This document shows positions 24,954 to 25,195 of a DNA stretch of 25,195 nt, piece by piece. Origin of the DNA: Prolixibacteraceae bacterium (GTDB lineage: Bacteria; Bacteroidota; Bacteroidia; Bacteroidales; Prolixibacteraceae). Under the pieces are notes generated by a model. The model saw nothing but the letters and a program-made list of their open reading frames with translations. It was not told the DNA's origin and did not search any database. Both the position numbers and the translations under genes were made by a program. The first letter of the stretch is position 1; each line of letters opens with the position of its first letter. The DNA lies in contig JAFGGF010000290.1 in the NCBI GenBank assembly GCA_016930735.1, positions 1-25,195 on the forward strand, written 5' to 3'.

Positions 24954-24985
24954 CAAATATAGGAATTTTTCATTTACATGAAAAA
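24954..24985 (-). promoter_or_regulatory. Putative frr promoter -7 element with an upstream inverted repeat
   Basis: Minus-strand TATATTTG (24961-24954) fits TAnnTTTG and lies 36 bases before the frr ATG. Immediately upstream, TTTTTCAT (24966-24973) and ATGAAAAA (24978-24985) form a perfect 8-bp inverted repeat with a 4-base centre, in the spacer between -7 and -33. It could be an operator or a weak terminator of pyrH transcription. Confidence 0.45.
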
Positions 24986-25027
24986 ATTTATTTTGAAAAA
25001 TCGCTTTATCCTTTAAAAAAAGTGTAT

Positions 25028-25195
25028 TTATGACACAAATGAGCCTACTTTTTCTCCTTTTGCTACTTTTATTAGTGTGCCGGGAGTATCCATATTAAAA
25101 ACCAGGACCGGCATTTTATTTTCCATACACAGTGTTGTTGCAGTCAGGTCCATTATTTTCAAATTACGACTATACAATTCTTCAAACGAAATTTC
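25028..25195 (-). CDS. pyrH: UMP kinase, C-terminal end only (5' part beyond window)
   Basis: The last 55 codons are open from the right edge to TAA at 25030-25028. The sequence includes RNLKIMDLTATTLCMEN, MPVLVFNMDTPGTL and GEKVGSFVS, matching the end of bacterial UMP kinase (E. coli has LKVMDLAAFTLARD, VFNMNKPG and GEKEGT). UMP kinase phosphorylates UMP to UDP and is allosterically controlled by GTP and UTP. The position just before frr is the standard arrangement. The start and the N-terminal kinase region are not in the window. Confidence 0.95.
   Translation of the reverse strand, partial: EISFEELYSRNLKIMDLTATTLCMENKMPVLVFNMDTPGTLIKVAKGEKVGSFVS

Overview
The window looks like a chromosomal segment of a Bacteroidota member, probably of the Bacteroidales/Marinilabiliales type. 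Supporting signs are the AT-rich DNA, atpD-atpC standing apart from the other ATP synthase genes with a short epsilon subunit and an inserted segment in beta, the ileS - DksA/TraR-like - lspA gene order, a eukaryote-like (type 2) isoleucyl-tRNA synthetase, and promoter-like TAnnTTTG boxes. The lineage is inferred from gene content; no rRNA marker is present. I see no tRNA, rRNA, IS element, integrase, phage gene or CRISPR array.

Layout. Positions 1-5407 (minus strand) hold three envelope or signalling genes: an HD-domain protein running off the left edge into what looks like a Pycsar-effector membrane domain (PycTM), a 1230-residue exported phosphoesterase fused to an outer-membrane barrel, and a secreted SdiA-regulated-type beta-propeller protein one base upstream of it. 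Positions 5568-7974 form a small plus-strand island: an apparently exported protein-L-isoaspartate methyltransferase, two small unrecognised proteins, a strong terminator, and an HsmA/TIGR03987-type membrane protein. The island's last stop codon overlaps the stop of a convergent GT9 glycosyltransferase (7971-8960).

From 9077 to the right edge everything is on the minus strand and is mostly housekeeping. It runs atpD-atpC with its own promoter and terminator; an RND/MMPL lipid-exporter-like protein coupled to a polyprenyl diphosphate synthase; a pterin cluster (PTR1/FolM-like reductase, FolX-like protein, FolK); riboflavin synthase; cysS; lspA; a DksA/TraR-like regulator; ileS; a lipoprotein aldose 1-epimerase; frr; and the 3' end of pyrH at the right edge. 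The pyrH-frr and ileS-DksA-lspA orders are familiar.

The most interesting points are these. The IleRS catalytic HIGH motif reads GIHH, the swapped form linked to mupirocin hyper-resistance. The big outer-membrane phosphoesterase has an atypical-kinase-like motif pair between its enzyme and barrel modules. The three pterin genes look like a FolX/FolM system rather than plain FolB. The left-edge gene is an HD-PycTM fusion. No intergenic stretch exceeds 300 bases if the small secreted protein at 6559-6891 is accepted; without it, 6318-7015 is an empty stretch of about 700 bases.
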